Positions 1 to 8,878 of a stretch of DNA of 64,000 nucleotides are shown here, piece after piece; positions within the stretch are counted from its first letter, which is position 1, and each line of letters opens with the position of its first letter. Source of the DNA: Virgisporangium ochraceum (GTDB lineage Bacteria > Actinomycetota > Actinomycetes > Mycobacteriales > Micromonosporaceae); NCBI RefSeq assembly GCF_016863655.1, contig NZ_BOPH01000017.1, forward strand, positions 1-64,000. The letters are read 5' to 3'. Both the position numbers and the translations under genes were made by a program. The notes beneath the pieces were generated by a model, which did not search any database, was not told where the DNA came from, and was given only the letters and a program-made list of their open reading frames with translations.

Positions 1-3
1 ACA

Positions 4-1452
4 CTAGAGGCCCTGTTCAGCCGCCCACCTGCGCAGCTCGGCCTCGGCCTCCTCGTGGGTCAGCGGACCCCGGTCGAGCCGTAGCTCCTTCAGGTGCCGC
101 CACGCCTTGCCCACCAGCGGGCCGGGCGGAAGCCCGAGCAGCTTCATGATCTCGTTGCCATCGAGGTCGGGCCGCACCCGGGCGAGGTCCTCCTCGGCGG
201 CGATCCGCTCGATCCGCTCCTCCAGCGCCGTGTAGTCGGCGGCCAGCGCGGCCGCCTTGCGCCGGTTGCGGGTGGTGACGTCGCTGCGGGTGAGCTTGTG
301 CAGCCGCGCCAGCAGGTCGCCGGCGTCGGTGACGTACCGGCGCACCGCCGAGTCGGTCCACTCGCCCCGGCCGTACCCGTAGAACCGCAGATGCAGCGCG
401 ACCAGCCCGGCCACGGCGGAGATCACGTCCTTCGGGAACTTCAGCGCCGACAGGCGCTGCTTGGTGAGGCGGGCACCGACGACCTCGTGGTGGTGGAAGC
501 TGACCCGCCCACCGGTGCCGACCGCCTTCGTGGCCGGCTTGCCCACATCGTGCATGAGCGCGGCCATGCGCAGCACGAAGTCGGGACCCTCGCTCTCCAA
601 CGCGATCGCGTTGCGCACCACGGTGAGCGTGTGCTCGTAGACGTCCTTGTGCTGGGCGTGCTCGTCGATCTCCAGCCGGAGCCCGGCGAGCTCGGGGAGG
701 AACTGGTCGGCCAGGCCGGTGTCGACCAGCAGCCGCAGGCCGGCGACCGGGTCGACGCCGCACATCAGCTTGACCAGCTCGTCACGGATGCGCTCGGCGG
801 TGATGCGACCGAGATCGGCGGCCATCGCCTCCATCGCCTCGCGGACCGGCGGCGCCACCTCGAACCGCAGCTGCGCCACGAACCGCGCGGCCCGCAGCAT
901 GCGCAGCGGGTCGTCGGCGAACGACTCCTCCGGCGTGCCGGGCGTACGCAGCCGGCGCGCGGCGAGGTCGGCCAGGCCGCCGTGCGGGTCGGCGAACACG
1001 TGGCCGGGCACCGACACGGCCATCGCGTTGACGGTGAAGTCGCGGCGGCGCAGGTCGTCGTCGAGCGACCGGCCGTACTTCACGATCGGGTTGCGGCTGA
1101 CACGGTCGTAGGCGTCGGCCCGGAAGGTCGTGACCTCCAGGCGCAGCCCCCCGCGGCTGAGCCCGATCGTGCCGAACTCCTGCCCGGTCGTCCAGACCGC
1201 CTCGGCCCAGCCCTTGATGATCTCGAGCGTCTTCTCGGGCCGGGCATCGGTGCAGAAGTCGAGGTCGTCGCCGAGCCGCCCGAGCAGCGCGTCGCGCACC
1301 GAACCGCCCACCAGGTGCAGTTCGTGCCCCGCGGCGGCGAACCGGCGACCGAGCTCGTCGGCGACGGGGGAGACCCGCATGAGCTCGGTCACGGCCCGGC
1401 GCTGGGCCGCGGTCAGCTCGCGGTTCGTCGTCGAAGTAGAGGTCTCGGACAT
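4..1452 (-). CDS. cca: CCA tRNA nucleotidyltransferase (CCA-adding enzyme, PcnA-type)
   Basis: The enzyme adds or repairs the 3' CCA of tRNAs in the cytoplasm. The 482-residue product has the class II nucleotidyltransferase head: GGSVRDALLGR at about residues 49-59 and the metal-binding DLDFCT at about 63-68, then RRDFTVNAMA. A C-terminal HD phosphohydrolase domain has LMHDVGKP near residue 300, as in actinobacterial CCA enzymes. The reading frame stays open further upstream, but MSETSTST at 1452 is taken as the start because the head motif then sits at the usual distance and the upstream part would overlap murJ. It is divergent from murJ, as in other actinobacterial origin regions. What is seen is the motifs; the CCA-adding rather than poly(A) activity is inferred from the family. 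Confidence 0.92.
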   Translation of the reverse strand: MSETSTSTTNRELTAAQRRAVTELMRVSPVADELGRRFAAAGHELHLVGGSVRDALLGRLGDDLDFCTDARPEKTLEIIKGWAEAVWTTGQEFGTIGLSRGGLRLEVTTFRADAYDRVSRNPIVKYGRSLDDDLRRRDFTVNAMAVSVPGHVFADPHGGLADLAARRLRTPGTPEESFADDPLRMLRAARFVAQLRFEVAPPVREAMEAMAADLGRITAERIRDELVKLMCGVDPVAGLRLLVDTGLADQFLPELAGLRLEIDEHAQHKDVYEHTLTVVRNAIALESEGPDFVLRMAALMHDVGKPATKAVGTGGRVSFHHHEVVGARLTKQRLSALKFPKDVISAVAGLVALHLRFYGYGRGEWTDSAVRRYVTDAGDLLARLHKLTRSDVTTRNRRKAAALAADYTALEERIERIAAEEDLARVRPDLDGNEIMKLLGLPPGPLVGKAWRHLKELRLDRGPLTHEEAEAELRRWAAEQGL

Positions 1453-1564
1453 CGGACGAACCTTAGCTGGGACGACGAAAGCTCCGCGCCCGGGTTTACC
1501 ATCCAGCGGACGCCGCAAGATCGGGTGCAGACCCGATCGACCGCTCCGCGTAATCTCGTATGCC
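1453..1564. promoter_or_regulatory. Divergent promoter region cca/murJ with an inverted repeat
   Basis: The 112-bp gap separates two divergent genes. An 8-bp inverted repeat, GATCGGGT/ACCCGATC, occupies 1519-1538. A -10-like TAATCT lies at 1551-1556, only 8 nt before the murJ ATG, and no Shine-Dalgarno sequence precedes that ATG. This would fit a leaderless murJ transcript with the inverted repeat as an upstream operator. The promoter call is inference from spacing only. Confidence 0.3.
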
Positions 1565-4021
1565 ATGAGCCGGCCCGGTGATCCCGACGAGACCGTCGCA
1601 GCTCCCGCCGGCACAGACCCGGAACAAACCGTGGTGGTGCCGCCTGTCGGCGACTTCGACCAGACGGTGACGATGGCGGCGTCCCCGGTGACGGCCCTCG
1701 ACACCCCGATCGCGCCCCCGCTGCTGGTATCGGGACCCTCCCCGGCGGACCCCGACGCCCGGCCCTCGGTCGACGAGACGATCGTGATGGCGCCGATCCC
1801 CGACGGCGGCGCGCCGCACCCCCCGGTGCACACCCACCGTGCCCGGCACGCGGCGCCCCCGACCGCGGTAGGAGCCGCCCGCGTACCCGAGGCGCCCCCC
1901 GGAGGAGCCGCCCGCGTACCCGAGGCGCCGCGCCAGCCGTACCTCCCGCCGCACATGCCGAGCGCCGCCACCGGCCACGCGTCGGTCCCGGCACCGCCCC
2001 TGCACGCCGACCGGACGATGGCCGTCGGCATCCCGGGCATCCCCGGTGCCGTGCCGCCGCCCGTGACCGGTCACGCCCAGGCCCCGACCGCGGTACCGCC
2101 ACCCGTGACGGGTTCCGCGCAGGCCCCGACCGCGGTGCCGCCGCCGGTGGTCGGCTCGGCGCAGGCCCCGACCGCGGTTCCGCCGCCGGCCGTCGGGTCC
2201 GCGCGCGTGCCCGAGGCGCCGGCCGTGCCGCCGACGACCGATGGCACCACCGGTCCGGACTCGTCGGTCGTACCGCCGGTCACACCGCCACCCAACCTCG
2301 AACAGCCCAACCTCGGACAGCCCGGCCTCGACCAGCCCGTGGCGGCCGGCCCGCCCGACGCGCGGCCAACCGAGGCTGCGGCTCAGGCTGCGGCGCCGGC
2401 CGAGGCGCGCAGCGTCGCGCGCAACAGTGCGGTGATGGCCGCCGGCAGCATCGTCAGCCGGCTCACCGGGTTCCTCCGGGCGGCGGCGATCAGCGCCGCG
2501 CTCGGTGCGGGGCTGGTGGCCGACGACTACCAGCTCGCGATCACCCTGCCGAACATGGTGTTCGAGCTTCTCGTGGGTGGCGTCCTCTCGAGCGTCATCG
2601 TGCCGATCCTGGTGCGCACGCGGAAGGCCGACGCCGACGGGGGACAGGCCTACACGCAGCGTCTGCTCACGCTGGCGGTGATCGCGCTCGGCGTCGCCAC
2701 CGCGCTGGCGGTGGCCGCCGCGCCGGTGTTCACCGAGCTGCTCACCTGGTCGAACGACAGGATCCAGGACGAGGACAAGCGGCTCATCACCGACCTGGCG
2801 TACCTGATCCTGCCGGCGATCTTCTGCTACGGCATGGCGGCGCTGATCGGTGCGGTGCTCAACTCCCGGGGCCACTTCGCCGCGCCGATGTGGACGCCGA
2901 TCCTCAACAACTTCGTCGTGATCGCCACGGCGGGCGTGTTCATCCTCGTGACGCGCGGCGACCTGGTCGAGCCGAACACGATCTCGAGGGCGCAGATCCT
3001 GGTGCTCGGCCTCGGCACGATGAGCGGCATCGTGGTGCAGGCCGCCGGCCTGCTGCCGGCCCTGCGCCGGGTCGGCTTCCGGTGGAAGCTCCGGTTCGAC
3101 TTCCGCGCGCTCGGCCTCGGCGAGATGGGCCGGCTGGCGAGCTGGATGCTGCTGTTCGTCATCGTCAGCCAGATCGGGTTGTTCGTCGTCATCGGCATCG
3201 CCAAGGCGGTGGGCACCGACGGCGAAGCCGGCGTGATCGTGTTCCAGAACGCCTTCCTGATCTTCATGATGGCGCACGGCATCGTGGCTGTGTCTGTTCT
3301 CACGGCGCTGATGCCGCGGCTGTCCGGCGCCGCGGCCGACGGGCGCCATCAGGACCTGGTCGGCCACCTCAACAGCGGGCTGCGGCTGGTCTCGGTGGTG
3401 CTGGTTCCGATCACCGCCGCCTACCTGGTGCTCGGCACGCCGATGGCGGTGACGCTGTTCCAGTGGGGCAACTACAACTCCGAGGCCGCGCTGGCCACGG
3501 GTCCGGTGATCGCGGTCGCGGGCCTCGGCCTCGTGCCGTACGCGGTGATGCAGCTCCAGCAGTTCGCCTTCTACGCGCTGCGCGACACGCGGACCCCGGC
3601 GCTGCTCAACGTTCCCGTGGTGGCGCTGCGGGTGGGCGTCGACCTGCTGTTCTTCTGGCTGCTGCCGACCGCGGCGGTCACGGCGGCCCTGATGGGCGGC
3701 AGCGCGCTGTCGTTCGTCTTCGGAGCACTGGTGAGCATCCGTCTGCTCCGCCGCAAGCTGGGGTACCTCGGGCTGCGGCGGGTGGCGTCCGCGCTGGTCA
3801 AGCTGGTCGGCGCGGCTGCCATCGCCGCGCTTCCCACGTACCTTCTCGTAGACCTGCTGAGCGGCGAGTTCGGCACCGGAAAGGGAGCCAGTTTCGTGCA
3901 GCTCCTGGTTGGCGGTGCGCTGCTGTTCGGCCTCTACTATGTGTGTGCACTGATGTTCCGGGTGGCCGAAGTTCGGGACCTTACCCGGATGGTCCGTGGC
4001 CGGCTCGGCAGATCCGGATAG
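1565..4021 (+). CDS. murJ: MurJ/MviN lipid II flippase with long proline-rich N-terminal extension
   Basis: The product flips lipid II across the cytoplasmic membrane for peptidoglycan synthesis. It has 818 residues. The first 280 or so are Pro/Ala/Val-rich and look disordered, with a four-fold 14-residue repeat (VPPPVTG.AQAPTA). The MurJ membrane domain starts near residue 285 (RNSAVMAAGSIVSRLTGFLR) and runs through about 14 hydrophobic helices to the C terminus. ATG 1565 is chosen because the frame upstream overlaps cca antisense. In Mycobacterium tuberculosis the homologue Rv3910 is one polypeptide carrying a pseudokinase; here the pseudokinase is the next gene. The family's typical position beside sigM supports the call. 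Confidence 0.93.
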   Translation: MSRPGDPDETVAAPAGTDPEQTVVVPPVGDFDQTVTMAASPVTALDTPIAPPLLVSGPSPADPDARPSVDETIVMAPIPDGGAPHPPVHTHRARHAAPPTAVGAARVPEAPPGGAARVPEAPRQPYLPPHMPSAATGHASVPAPPLHADRTMAVGIPGIPGAVPPPVTGHAQAPTAVPPPVTGSAQAPTAVPPPVVGSAQAPTAVPPPAVGSARVPEAPAVPPTTDGTTGPDSSVVPPVTPPPNLEQPNLGQPGLDQPVAAGPPDARPTEAAAQAAAPAEARSVARNSAVMAAGSIVSRLTGFLRAAAISAALGAGLVADDYQLAITLPNMVFELLVGGVLSSVIVPILVRTRKADADGGQAYTQRLLTLAVIALGVATALAVAAAPVFTELLTWSNDRIQDEDKRLITDLAYLILPAIFCYGMAALIGAVLNSRGHFAAPMWTPILNNFVVIATAGVFILVTRGDLVEPNTISRAQILVLGLGTMSGIVVQAAGLLPALRRVGFRWKLRFDFRALGLGEMGRLASWMLLFVIVSQIGLFVVIGIAKAVGTDGEAGVIVFQNAFLIFMMAHGIVAVSVLTALMPRLSGAAADGRHQDLVGHLNSGLRLVSVVLVPITAAYLVLGTPMAVTLFQWGNYNSEAALATGPVIAVAGLGLVPYAVMQLQQFAFYALRDTRTPALLNVPVVALRVGVDLLFFWLLPTAAVTAALMGGSALSFVFGALVSIRLLRRKLGYLGLRRVASALVKLVGAAAIAALPTYLLVDLLSGEFGTGKGASFVQLLVGGALLFGLYYVCALMFRVAEVRDLTRMVRGRLGRSG
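1871..1929 (+). repeat. Direct repeat in the murJ 5' coding region
   Basis: A block of about 26 bp beginning GGAGCCGCCCGCG occurs at 1871-1896 and again at 1904-1929. It encodes two copies of G-A-A-R-V-P-E-A-P within the disordered N terminus of MurJ. Confidence 0.8.
2051..2218 (+). repeat. 42-bp in-frame tandem repeat, about four units, in murJ
   Basis: Four 42-bp units encode VPPPVTGHAQAPTA and close variants in the cytosolic N-terminal extension of MurJ. Units 1-3 differ mainly at third positions; the fourth diverges to GSARVPEA. This is typical of an expanding low-complexity linker, so copy number may vary among strains. Confidence 0.85.
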
Positions 4022-4184
4022 CTGACCGGATAACTGAACAGTCGGTTCGTCGCCGAGTGAGACGACCGAGGTACAAACCGGGCGCGCTGCGTCCTGTGGA
4101 TTGGCGCAAGGCAGGTAGGGTCGCTCTAGACCGTCGTGTCCGCCGAATAGGCTGTGAGACAAGGTCCGGCGGAAGGGAGGACGG

Positions 4185-5723
4185 GTGACGCCGATGGACG
4201 ACGACCCTCAGGCGCGTACCCCCGCTCCCCAGGTTCTGGAGTACGGATCACCGCAGGTCGGTGAGGTACTGGCCGAGCGGTACCGGCTCGAGGAGCACAT
4301 CGGCGACGACATGCTCGGTCGCCAGCTCTGGCGCGGCGCCGACGTGATCCTCCAGCGTCCGGTAACGGTTGTGTTGCGGTATCCCGGTGGCGACTCGGCC
4401 GCCGAGATGCTGTCGGCCGCCGTCACCGCGAGCCGCATCGTCCACCCGCACCTCATCGGCGTCTACGACGCGATCGACGAGGGCGACCGGGCCTACGTCG
4501 TCCGGGAATGGGTCGAGGGCACGTCGCTGCGCAAGGTCGTGGCGAGTTACGGCCCGCTGGAGGCAGACAAGGCCGTCGCGATCGCGCACGCGGTCGCCGC
4601 CGCGGTCTCGGCCCTGCACGACACCGGTATGGCGCACGGCAACGTGCAGCCGGGCACGGTGCTCATCGGAGACGACGGCCGGGTCGTGCTCGGCGACGCC
4701 CGCGCCGACGAGGCCGCCACCGTCGAGTCCGACATCCGCGCGGTCGGCGCGGTGCTCTACTGCGCGCTCACCGGGAACTGGCCGCACGCCGAGGCCGGTG
4801 TCACGGCCGAGGCCGACGCCAGCCGGAACGCCGCCGGGGTCATCCTGGCGCCGCACCAGATCAAGGCCGGCATCCCGAACCAGGTCGATCAGCTCGCCGT
4901 CGACCTGCTCAACCCGAACCTCGACCTGCCAACGGCCGACGTGCTGGCCCAGGAACTGGGGCACCTCGACAACGCCGAGGGGTCGCTGTTCGCCGACGAG
5001 CCGCTCGACCTCGACGCGTTCGACTCCGCCGCCATGGCACCCGAGTCGTCGACGCCCACCGGCCGGAAGATGGCGATCGTCATCGCCGCGCTGCTGGTCA
5101 TCGCGATCGCCGGCACGATCGCCGCGGTGAACACCCTGGGCGGCGGCAGCAGCGGCACTCCGGGGCAGCAGCAGGCCAACGGGGCGCCGCCGTCGGTCTC
5201 CGCCCCGCCCACCACGGGCACCGGTGCGGCGGCTCCGATCGCGATCCAGGCGGCATCCGTGCGCGTCGTGGCGCCGGTGAACGAGCGCGACAACAACGAC
5301 CGGGTCGGCGCCGCCGTCGACGGCGACCCGAACTCGGCGTGGCGCACGAACCAGTACTTCGGCTCCGCCAACTTCGGCAACAACGGCAAGCCCGGCATCG
5401 GCCTGATGATCGACCTGGGCAAGGAGACCTCGGTCTCCGCCGTGCAGATCGACATGGTGCGCGGTGGCGCCACCGTCGAGCTGAAGGGCAGCCCGACGCC
5501 CGTCGACAACTCGCAGTCGGGCGACCAGGCCGCGGTCGCCTGGCCCACCATCGGTGAGAAGCGGGCCGACGCGCCCACGAAGCTGATCCTGCCGGGCCAG
5601 GACCAGCGGGTCCGGTACCTGCTGATCTGGTTCACGAAGCTGCCGAACTCGCCGAACGACGGTGCCGACCGGTTCCGGCTCGAGGTCATCGACGTCACCG
5701 TCCGCGGGGCCCAGTCACCGTAG
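4185..5723 (+). CDS. Membrane-anchored pseudokinase with extracellular discoidin-like domain (MurJ partner)
   Basis: The 512-residue product has a Ser/Thr-kinase-like fold at about residues 27-265, one membrane helix at 295-318 and an extracellular C-terminal region of about 190 residues resembling a discoidin/F5/8-type sugar-binding fold. Catalytic residues are missing: the HRD loop reads HGNVQPGTVL (151-160), the DFG position reads GDAR (170-173), and the VAIK lysine region (RPVTVVLRY) has no lysine. It is therefore a pseudokinase. In M. tuberculosis the equivalent domain is fused to MurJ, is phosphorylated by PknB and binds FhaA. The same role is inferred here from gene order and architecture. 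The GTG start at 4185 has a GGAAGGGAGG ribosome-binding site. Confidence 0.85.
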   Translation: MTPMDDDPQARTPAPQVLEYGSPQVGEVLAERYRLEEHIGDDMLGRQLWRGADVILQRPVTVVLRYPGGDSAAEMLSAAVTASRIVHPHLIGVYDAIDEGDRAYVVREWVEGTSLRKVVASYGPLEADKAVAIAHAVAAAVSALHDTGMAHGNVQPGTVLIGDDGRVVLGDARADEAATVESDIRAVGAVLYCALTGNWPHAEAGVTAEADASRNAAGVILAPHQIKAGIPNQVDQLAVDLLNPNLDLPTADVLAQELGHLDNAEGSLFADEPLDLDAFDSAAMAPESSTPTGRKMAIVIAALLVIAIAGTIAAVNTLGGGSSGTPGQQQANGAPPSVSAPPTTGTGAAAPIAIQAASVRVVAPVNERDNNDRVGAAVDGDPNSAWRTNQYFGSANFGNNGKPGIGLMIDLGKETSVSAVQIDMVRGGATVELKGSPTPVDNSQSGDQAAVAWPTIGEKRADAPTKLILPGQDQRVRYLLIWFTKLPNSPNDGADRFRLEVIDVTVRGAQSP

Positions 5724-5761
5724 GTCTCCACCGTTGGCGCGATCCGGATAGATTGCACGCC

Positions 5762-6343
5762 GTGCCCGTCGAAGACAGCCGAGACGACGCCACGCTGCTG
5801 CGTGCGCATCTCGCGGGCGACCGTGACGCGTTCGGCATCCTCGTCGGCCGCCACCGTGACCGGTTGTGGGCGGTGGCGCTGCGCACGATGGGCGACCGTG
5901 AGGATGCCGCCGACGCGCTCCAGGACGCCCTGCTCTCGGCCTACCGGGCAGCGGAACGCTTCCGCGGCGACAGCGCCGTCACCACATGGCTGCACCGCAT
6001 CGTGGTGAACGCGTGCCTCGACCGCATCCGCCGGCAGAAGGTCCGCCCGACGGTGCCGCTGCCCGAGGTCGACACCACCGTGGCGCCGGCATCCGACCGG
6101 GAGGTCCGGCTCGACGTGCAGGCCGCGCTGGCCCAGCTACCGGTCGACCAGCGGGCCGCCCTGGTACTGGTCGACGTGTACGGGTACGCGGTGTCGGAGG
6201 CGGCGGAGATCCTCGAGGTCGCCGAGGGCACGATCAAGAGCAGGTGCGCGCGGGGACGGGCGCGGCTGGCCGGGCTCCTCGGGTATCTACGGAACCCGTC
6301 GGCGTCCGCGAGCGTCGGATCTGAGCGGGAGGAGGGTGCATGA
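5762..6343 (+). CDS. sigM: ECF RNA polymerase sigma factor SigM
   Basis: This is a 193-residue ECF sigma factor. Region 2 is present (LLRAHLAGDRDAFGILV through TWLHRIVVNACLDRIRR), and region 4 contains DVYGYAVSEAAEILEVAEGT followed by the basic recognition helix KSRCARGRARL. GTG 5762 is chosen; an in-frame TTG at 5753 is the alternative. The stop overlaps the ATG of the anti-sigma gene (ATGA at 6340), so the pair is translationally coupled. The order sigM, anti-sigma, trxB, trxA matches the M. tuberculosis Rv3911-Rv3914 block. Regulon and inducing signal are not visible from the sequence; envelope or redox stress is inferred from neighbours. Confidence 0.9.
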   Translation: MPVEDSRDDATLLRAHLAGDRDAFGILVGRHRDRLWAVALRTMGDREDAADALQDALLSAYRAAERFRGDSAVTTWLHRIVVNACLDRIRRQKVRPTVPLPEVDTTVAPASDREVRLDVQAALAQLPVDQRAALVLVDVYGYAVSEAAEILEVAEGTIKSRCARGRARLAGLLGYLRNPSASASVGSEREEGA

Positions 6344-7302
6344 GCGAGCGCGTGGACTTTGACCGGCTGGCGGACTACGTCGGCGGGGCGCTCGACGGCA
6401 CCCCCGACGCCGCCGAGGTGCGCCGGCTCGTCGACACCGACCCGGAGTGGGCCGCCGCGCACGACACCCTGGCCGCCGCGGTGTCGACCGTCGCCGTCGA
6501 CCTCCGTGCGCTCGGCGCCGTCGTCGACCCTGTACCGGAGGCCGTGGTCGCCCGGCTCGACGACGCCCTCCGTCACCTCGGATCCACCGACGACGCGGCG
6601 CGACCCGCCGCGGAGGCCACGCCCGGCGGACCTCCCGCGACCGCCGACCGGGTGGGGAGATTCTCGCCGCCCGGGCGCGAGCGGGTCGCGAGCGGACCGG
6701 GCGGCACGGGGCCGGGACGGGAGCGGAGGCGCCGGACGGCGCGGTGGGCGGCCGGGTTGTCGGCGGCCGCGGCCGTGATCGCGTTCGGCATCGGGGTCGT
6801 CGCGACGTTCCCGACCACAGACAGCGGGTCGGAGAGCACGGCCGCCGGCGACGCGGCCGCACCGGCCGTGGCGCCGTCGCCGGAGGTCGCCGCCGGCGCC
6901 AACGCCGGTGGCGCGGCGAGCACCGGGCGCGACTACCGGGCCGGCTCGTTCGACGGCCTGGCCGACCTCGCGCCAGTGCCCTTCGCGGGCTCCGACACGA
7001 GCCGCGACCGAACCGACGCCAAGGCGGCCCAGGTGCCGCCGGCAGACGGGGAGGCGCCGCCCGAACTGGCCCGGTTCCGGTCGCCGGCCGCCGTCGAGTC
7101 CTGCCTCGACGCGATCCGGCGGCTGTTCGGCGGCGACGTGCGGGTGACCGACCTCGCACGGTACGAGGGCCGGCCGGCGGTCGTCGTGCTGCTCGACAAC
7201 TCAGTCGTTGGCGGGGGCCGGCCGCTGGTCGTGGTCGCGGGACCGCGCTGCGGGGAGATCCCCGGCGACGTCGACGAGGTTTACCACGCCCCCTTGGCGT
7301 GA
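6340..7302 (+). CDS. Anti-sigma factor, single-pass membrane protein (RsmA-like)
   Basis: The 320-residue protein has a short cytosolic N-terminal domain (MSERVDFDRLADYVGGALDG), a disordered linker, one membrane helix at about residues 131-158 (ARWAAGLSAAAAVIAFGIGV) and an extracellular domain with Cys residues. It overlaps sigM by 4 bp and most likely binds SigM at the membrane. No HxxxCxxC zinc anti-sigma motif is visible at the N terminus, so redox sensing through that motif is not supported. The extracellular domain is not recognised. The call rests on topology, coupling to sigM and synteny with Rv3912. Confidence 0.8.
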   Translation: MSERVDFDRLADYVGGALDGTPDAAEVRRLVDTDPEWAAAHDTLAAAVSTVAVDLRALGAVVDPVPEAVVARLDDALRHLGSTDDAARPAAEATPGGPPATADRVGRFSPPGRERVASGPGGTGPGRERRRRTARWAAGLSAAAAVIAFGIGVVATFPTTDSGSESTAAGDAAAPAVAPSPEVAAGANAGGAASTGRDYRAGSFDGLADLAPVPFAGSDTSRDRTDAKAAQVPPADGEAPPELARFRSPAAVESCLDAIRRLFGGDVRVTDLARYEGRPAVVVLLDNSVVGGGRPLVVVAGPRCGEIPGDVDEVYHAPLA

Positions 7303-7327
7303 CCTGACACACGGACCGCGCACCATC

Positions 7328-7355
7328 GGGAATGACCACTTCGTACGATGGCGTT
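7328..7355 (+). promoter_or_regulatory. Candidate SigR/ECF-type promoter of trxBA
   Basis: GGGAAT at 7328-7333 is followed 19 nt later by GTT at 7353-7355, 33 bp before the trxB GTG. Streptomyces SigR promoters of trxBA use GGGAAT-N18-GTT, so this is a close but off-by-one match. The sigma factor could be a SigR homologue or the adjacent SigM. Sequence match is seen; use is inferred. Confidence 0.5.
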
Positions 7356-7387
7356 CTGCTGGTGACGTTTCGTAGAAGGAGCATCTC

Positions 7388-8320
7388 GTGGACGAGGTCC
7401 GCAGCCTCATCATCGTGGGGTCTGGCCCGGCCGGGTACACCGCCGCCGTGTACGCCGCGCGCGCCAACCTGAAGCCTCTGGTGATCGAAGGTGTGACCTC
7501 GGGTGGGGCCCTGATGACCACCACCGAGGTCGAGAACTTCCCGGGGTTCCCCGACGGGATCCTGGGACCCGAACTCATGGACAACATGCGCAAGCAGGCG
7601 GAGCGCTTCGGTGCCGAGTTCATCACCGACGACGCCACCCGGGTCGAGCTCGAAGGCCCGGTCAAGACCGTGTGGATCCACGAGACGGCCTACAAGGCCC
7701 GCGCCGTGATCCTGTCGACCGGTTCGGCCTGGCGGCCGCTGGGCGTGCCGGGGGAGCAGGAACTGCTCGGGCACGGCGTCTCGTCGTGTGCCACCTGTGA
7801 CGGGTTCTTCTTCCGCGGCCAGCAGATCGCGGTGGTCGGCGGCGGCGACTCGGCGATGGAGGAGGCCACGTTCCTCACCAAGTTCGCCGAGAATGTCACG
7901 ATCATCCACCGGCGTGACTCGTTCCGCGCCAGCAAGATCATGGCCGAGCGTGCGCTGTCGAACCCGAAGATCTCCGTCGCCTGGAACTCGACCGTTTCCG
8001 AGGTCATCGACGGCGGAGGCAAGGTCAGCGGCGTCCGGTTGACCGACACGGTCACCGGCGATTCGCGTGAATTGCCGGTCAGCGGGGTGTTCGTGGCGAT
8101 CGGCCACGACCCGCGGAGTGAGCTTTTCCGCGGGCAGGTTCCCCTCGACGAGAACGGGTACGTACTCGTGGAGGCGCCGAGCACGCGCACGTCGGTCACC
8201 GGTGTGTTCGCCGCGGGCGACTTGGTCGACCACACGTACCGGCAGGCGATCACCGCCGCCGGCACGGGTTGTGCGGCCGCGCTGGATGCCGAGCGGTTCC
8301 TGGCCTCCCTGGAACAGTAG
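7388..8320 (+). CDS. trxB: Thioredoxin-disulfide reductase
   Basis: The product is an NADPH- and FAD-dependent flavoprotein that reduces thioredoxin in the cytoplasm. Its 310 residues match the usual low-molecular-weight bacterial TrxB. The FAD-binding [11 protein letters not shown] starts near residue 10, the redox-active CATC is at 134-137 followed by DGFFF, and the NADPH-binding [12 protein letters not shown] starts near 152. A C-terminal FAD motif ends [10 protein letters not shown]. The GTG start at 7388 has GAAGGAG upstream. trxA follows after 8 bp, so the two form an operon, probably under the GGGAAT promoter at 7328. Confidence 0.96.
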   Translation: MDEVRSLIIVGSGPAGYTAAVYAARANLKPLVIEGVTSGGALMTTTEVENFPGFPDGILGPELMDNMRKQAERFGAEFITDDATRVELEGPVKTVWIHETAYKARAVILSTGSAWRPLGVPGEQELLGHGVSSCATCDGFFFRGQQIAVVGGGDSAMEEATFLTKFAENVTIIHRRDSFRASKIMAERALSNPKISVAWNSTVSEVIDGGGKVSGVRLTDTVTGDSRELPVSGVFVAIGHDPRSELFRGQVPLDENGYVLVEAPSTRTSVTGVFAAGDLVDHTYRQAITAAGTGCAAALDAERFLASLEQ

Positions 8321-8328
8321 GAGTTGAG

Positions 8329-8643
8329 TTGAAGGTCGTTACCGACACGTCGTTCACCAGCGACGTGCTGCAGTCCGACAGGCCTGTGCTTGTCGACTTC
8401 TGGGCGGACTGGTGCATGCCGTGCCGCAAGGTCCAGCCGCTGCTCGAGGAGATCGCCTCCGAGCTCGGCGACAAGGTCGAGATCGTCAAGCTCGACATCG
8501 ACGCGAACCCCGAGGTCACCCGGGCGTACCAGGTGATGTCGGTTCCGACGCTCACGGTCTTCCGGGGCGGGCGCCCGGTCAACACGCTGATCGGCGCGCG
8601 CCCGAAGGGTGACCTTCTGAAGCTGATCGAGTCGGCTCTCTAG
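8329..8643 (+). CDS. trxA: Thioredoxin
   Basis: This 104-residue cytoplasmic disulfide reductant is reduced by TrxB. The frame is open further upstream inside trxB, but TTG 8329 follows AGGAG by 5 nt and yields MKVVTDTSFTSDVL, the normal thioredoxin N terminus. Key parts are VLVDFWADWCMPCRKVQPLL, the cis-proline loop MSVPTLTVF, and FRGGRPVNTLIGA. The active site is WCMPC instead of the common WCGPC; the Gly-to-Met change may shift redox potential. Otherwise the length and fold are standard. Confidence 0.94.
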   Translation: MKVVTDTSFTSDVLQSDRPVLVDFWADWCMPCRKVQPLLEEIASELGDKVEIVKLDIDANPEVTRAYQVMSVPTLTVFRGGRPVNTLIGARPKGDLLKLIESAL

Positions 8644-8683
8644 CGCCTGCTGGGAGAGAGGGCCGAACTGTCGGACGTTTGAC

Positions 8684-8727
8684 GGGCGCCCCGGCGGGAC
8701 GGGTGATTGTCCCCCGCCGGGGCGCCC
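8684..8727 (+). terminator. Hairpin terminator after trxA
   Basis: A 15-bp perfect inverted repeat, GGGCGCCCCGGCGGG at 8684-8698 and its complement at 8713-8727, has a 14-nt loop. No long T-run follows, as is common in high-GC actinobacteria. Confidence 0.75.
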
Positions 8728-8878
8728 GCTTATGGTGGGCCGCTTGATCTTTTCGACCTTCCCGGGCTGCGGCCTTCTCGCGTTGGTTGTACGCTCCGGC
8801 CGGGTATCAGGCGTTTTGGCCCCGTAGCTGGCTCTGTGGTGAATCGTGTTATACGTGACACATCTAGGAGGCTTGTGG

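Noticed and set aside
94..1581. Long plus-strand frame opposite cca
   Set aside because: It is antisense to the conserved CCA enzyme and has Arg/His/Gly-rich shadow composition typical of high-GC DNA.
1496..4162. 888-codon minus-strand frame opposite murJ
   Set aside because: Composition (His/Arg/Gln/Asp-rich without hydrophobic pattern) and full overlap with murJ mark it as a shadow.
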